Positions 63,903-64,000 of a stretch of 64,000 nt of DNA are shown here, one piece after another. Numbering within the stretch: position 1 is the stretch's first letter; each line of letters opens with the position of its first letter. A model generated the notes under the pieces. The model made no database searches. It was not told where the DNA came from and worked only from the letters and a program-made list of their open reading frames with translations. The translations under genes were made by a program, and so were the position numbers. The DNA comes from Gammaproteobacteria bacterium (GTDB taxonomy: Bacteria > Pseudomonadota > Gammaproteobacteria > Burkholderiales > Gallionellaceae): contig JAHJBC010000006.1 in the NCBI GenBank assembly GCA_018813765.1, forward strand, positions 248,001 to 312,000. Reading direction: 5' to 3'.

Positions 63903-64000
63903 TCACTGACCCGCGCAGCTCAGTTTCAGCCTGTCGTCCTTGCCGCTGAGAACGGGCAGGGTGGCAGAAAGGACCGCGCTGCCGTCTCCGCATCTCCATT
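63903..64000 (-). CDS. 3' end of an unidentified gene (5' part outside window)
   Basis: The only open minus-strand frame at the right edge ends CGDGSAVLSATLPVLSGKDDRLKLSCAGQ, then TGA at 63903-63905. Amino-acid use is protein-like (alternating beta-type residues, a Cys pair), but 32 codons are too few to name a family. It could be the end of a secreted or membrane protein. Confidence 0.4.
   Translation of the reverse strand, partial: WRCGDGSAVLSATLPVLSGKDDRLKLSCAGQ

Overview
The window looks like a chromosomal segment of a Gram-negative betaproteobacterium, most likely an iron-oxidiser-like member of the Gallionellaceae/Nitrosomonadales (Sideroxydans/Gallionella type). This is inferred from the complete isc iron-sulfur operon with iscX, DsbB, multiheme c-type cytochromes, a methanolan-type (Eps) exopolysaccharide cluster with exosortase and PEP-CTERM protein, and many betaproteobacterial palindromic intergenic repeats. 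No rRNA, tRNA or CRISPR was seen.

Layout. (1) 1-3291: partial PiT phosphate permease and SuhB on the minus strand, then trmJ and cysE on the plus strand. (2) 3284-9194: iscR-iscS-iscU-iscA-hscB-hscA-fdx-iscX, with a good sigma-70 promoter at the end of cysE. Four spacers inside this operon carry palindromic repeats of different families. (3) 9195-13772: dsbB, sirB2-like, cytochrome b561, a BaiN-type flavoprotein with a repeat inserted in frame, a diheme cytochrome c and a NapC/CymA-type tetraheme cytochrome. (4) 14095-27327: one PEP-CTERM substrate protein, then the core Eps machinery: phosphoglycosyl transferase, EpsD, exosortase, EpsI, EpsE, outer-membrane barrel, EpsF and EpsG. It is interrupted by a minus-strand accessory block (two acyl/acetyltransferases, an ISL3-type transposase remnant, a GMC oxidoreductase and a small Tat-type protein). 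(5) 27340-41576: polymerase, HAD-UbiA fusion, small flippase subunit, GT39-like enzyme, Wzx flippase, several glycosyltransferases, an LbH acetyltransferase, a DUF535 protein and an ExeA-like ATPase. (6) 41595-49898: a minus-strand decoration operon with polysaccharide deacetylase, beta-helix lipoprotein, LbH acetyltransferase, SGNH protein, GT4, FemAB-like protein, GT61 and an acyl carrier protein. (7) 50237-52997: galE and two unusual response-regulator-like proteins. (8) 53156-59445: a tight cassette of NadE-like, AsnB-like, AMP-forming ligase and two tandem PrmC-like methyltransferases. (9) 59442-63602: an adenosylcobalamin-dependent ribonucleotide reductase interrupted by a 380-residue intein, with a tandem NrdR-box promoter. 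A MITE-like repeat and the end of an unidentified gene close the window.

Working together, regions 4-7 would build a lipid-linked repeat unit (phosphoglycosyl transferase plus GTs), flip and polymerise it (Wzx, Wzy), control chain length and export (EpsE/F/G, barrel), and decorate it (deacetylase, acetyltransferases, ACP/ligase). The exosortase would process the PEP-CTERM protein for surface display. Most striking for follow-up: a G10 tract that frameshifts the acyltransferase (possible phase variation), the NadE-AsnB-ligase-PrmC x2 cassette in which one methyltransferase has lost the NPPY Asn, the intein with its endonuclease motifs intact, and the NrdR boxes spaced exactly 31 bp apart. All family calls are from reading motifs; no database search was run.
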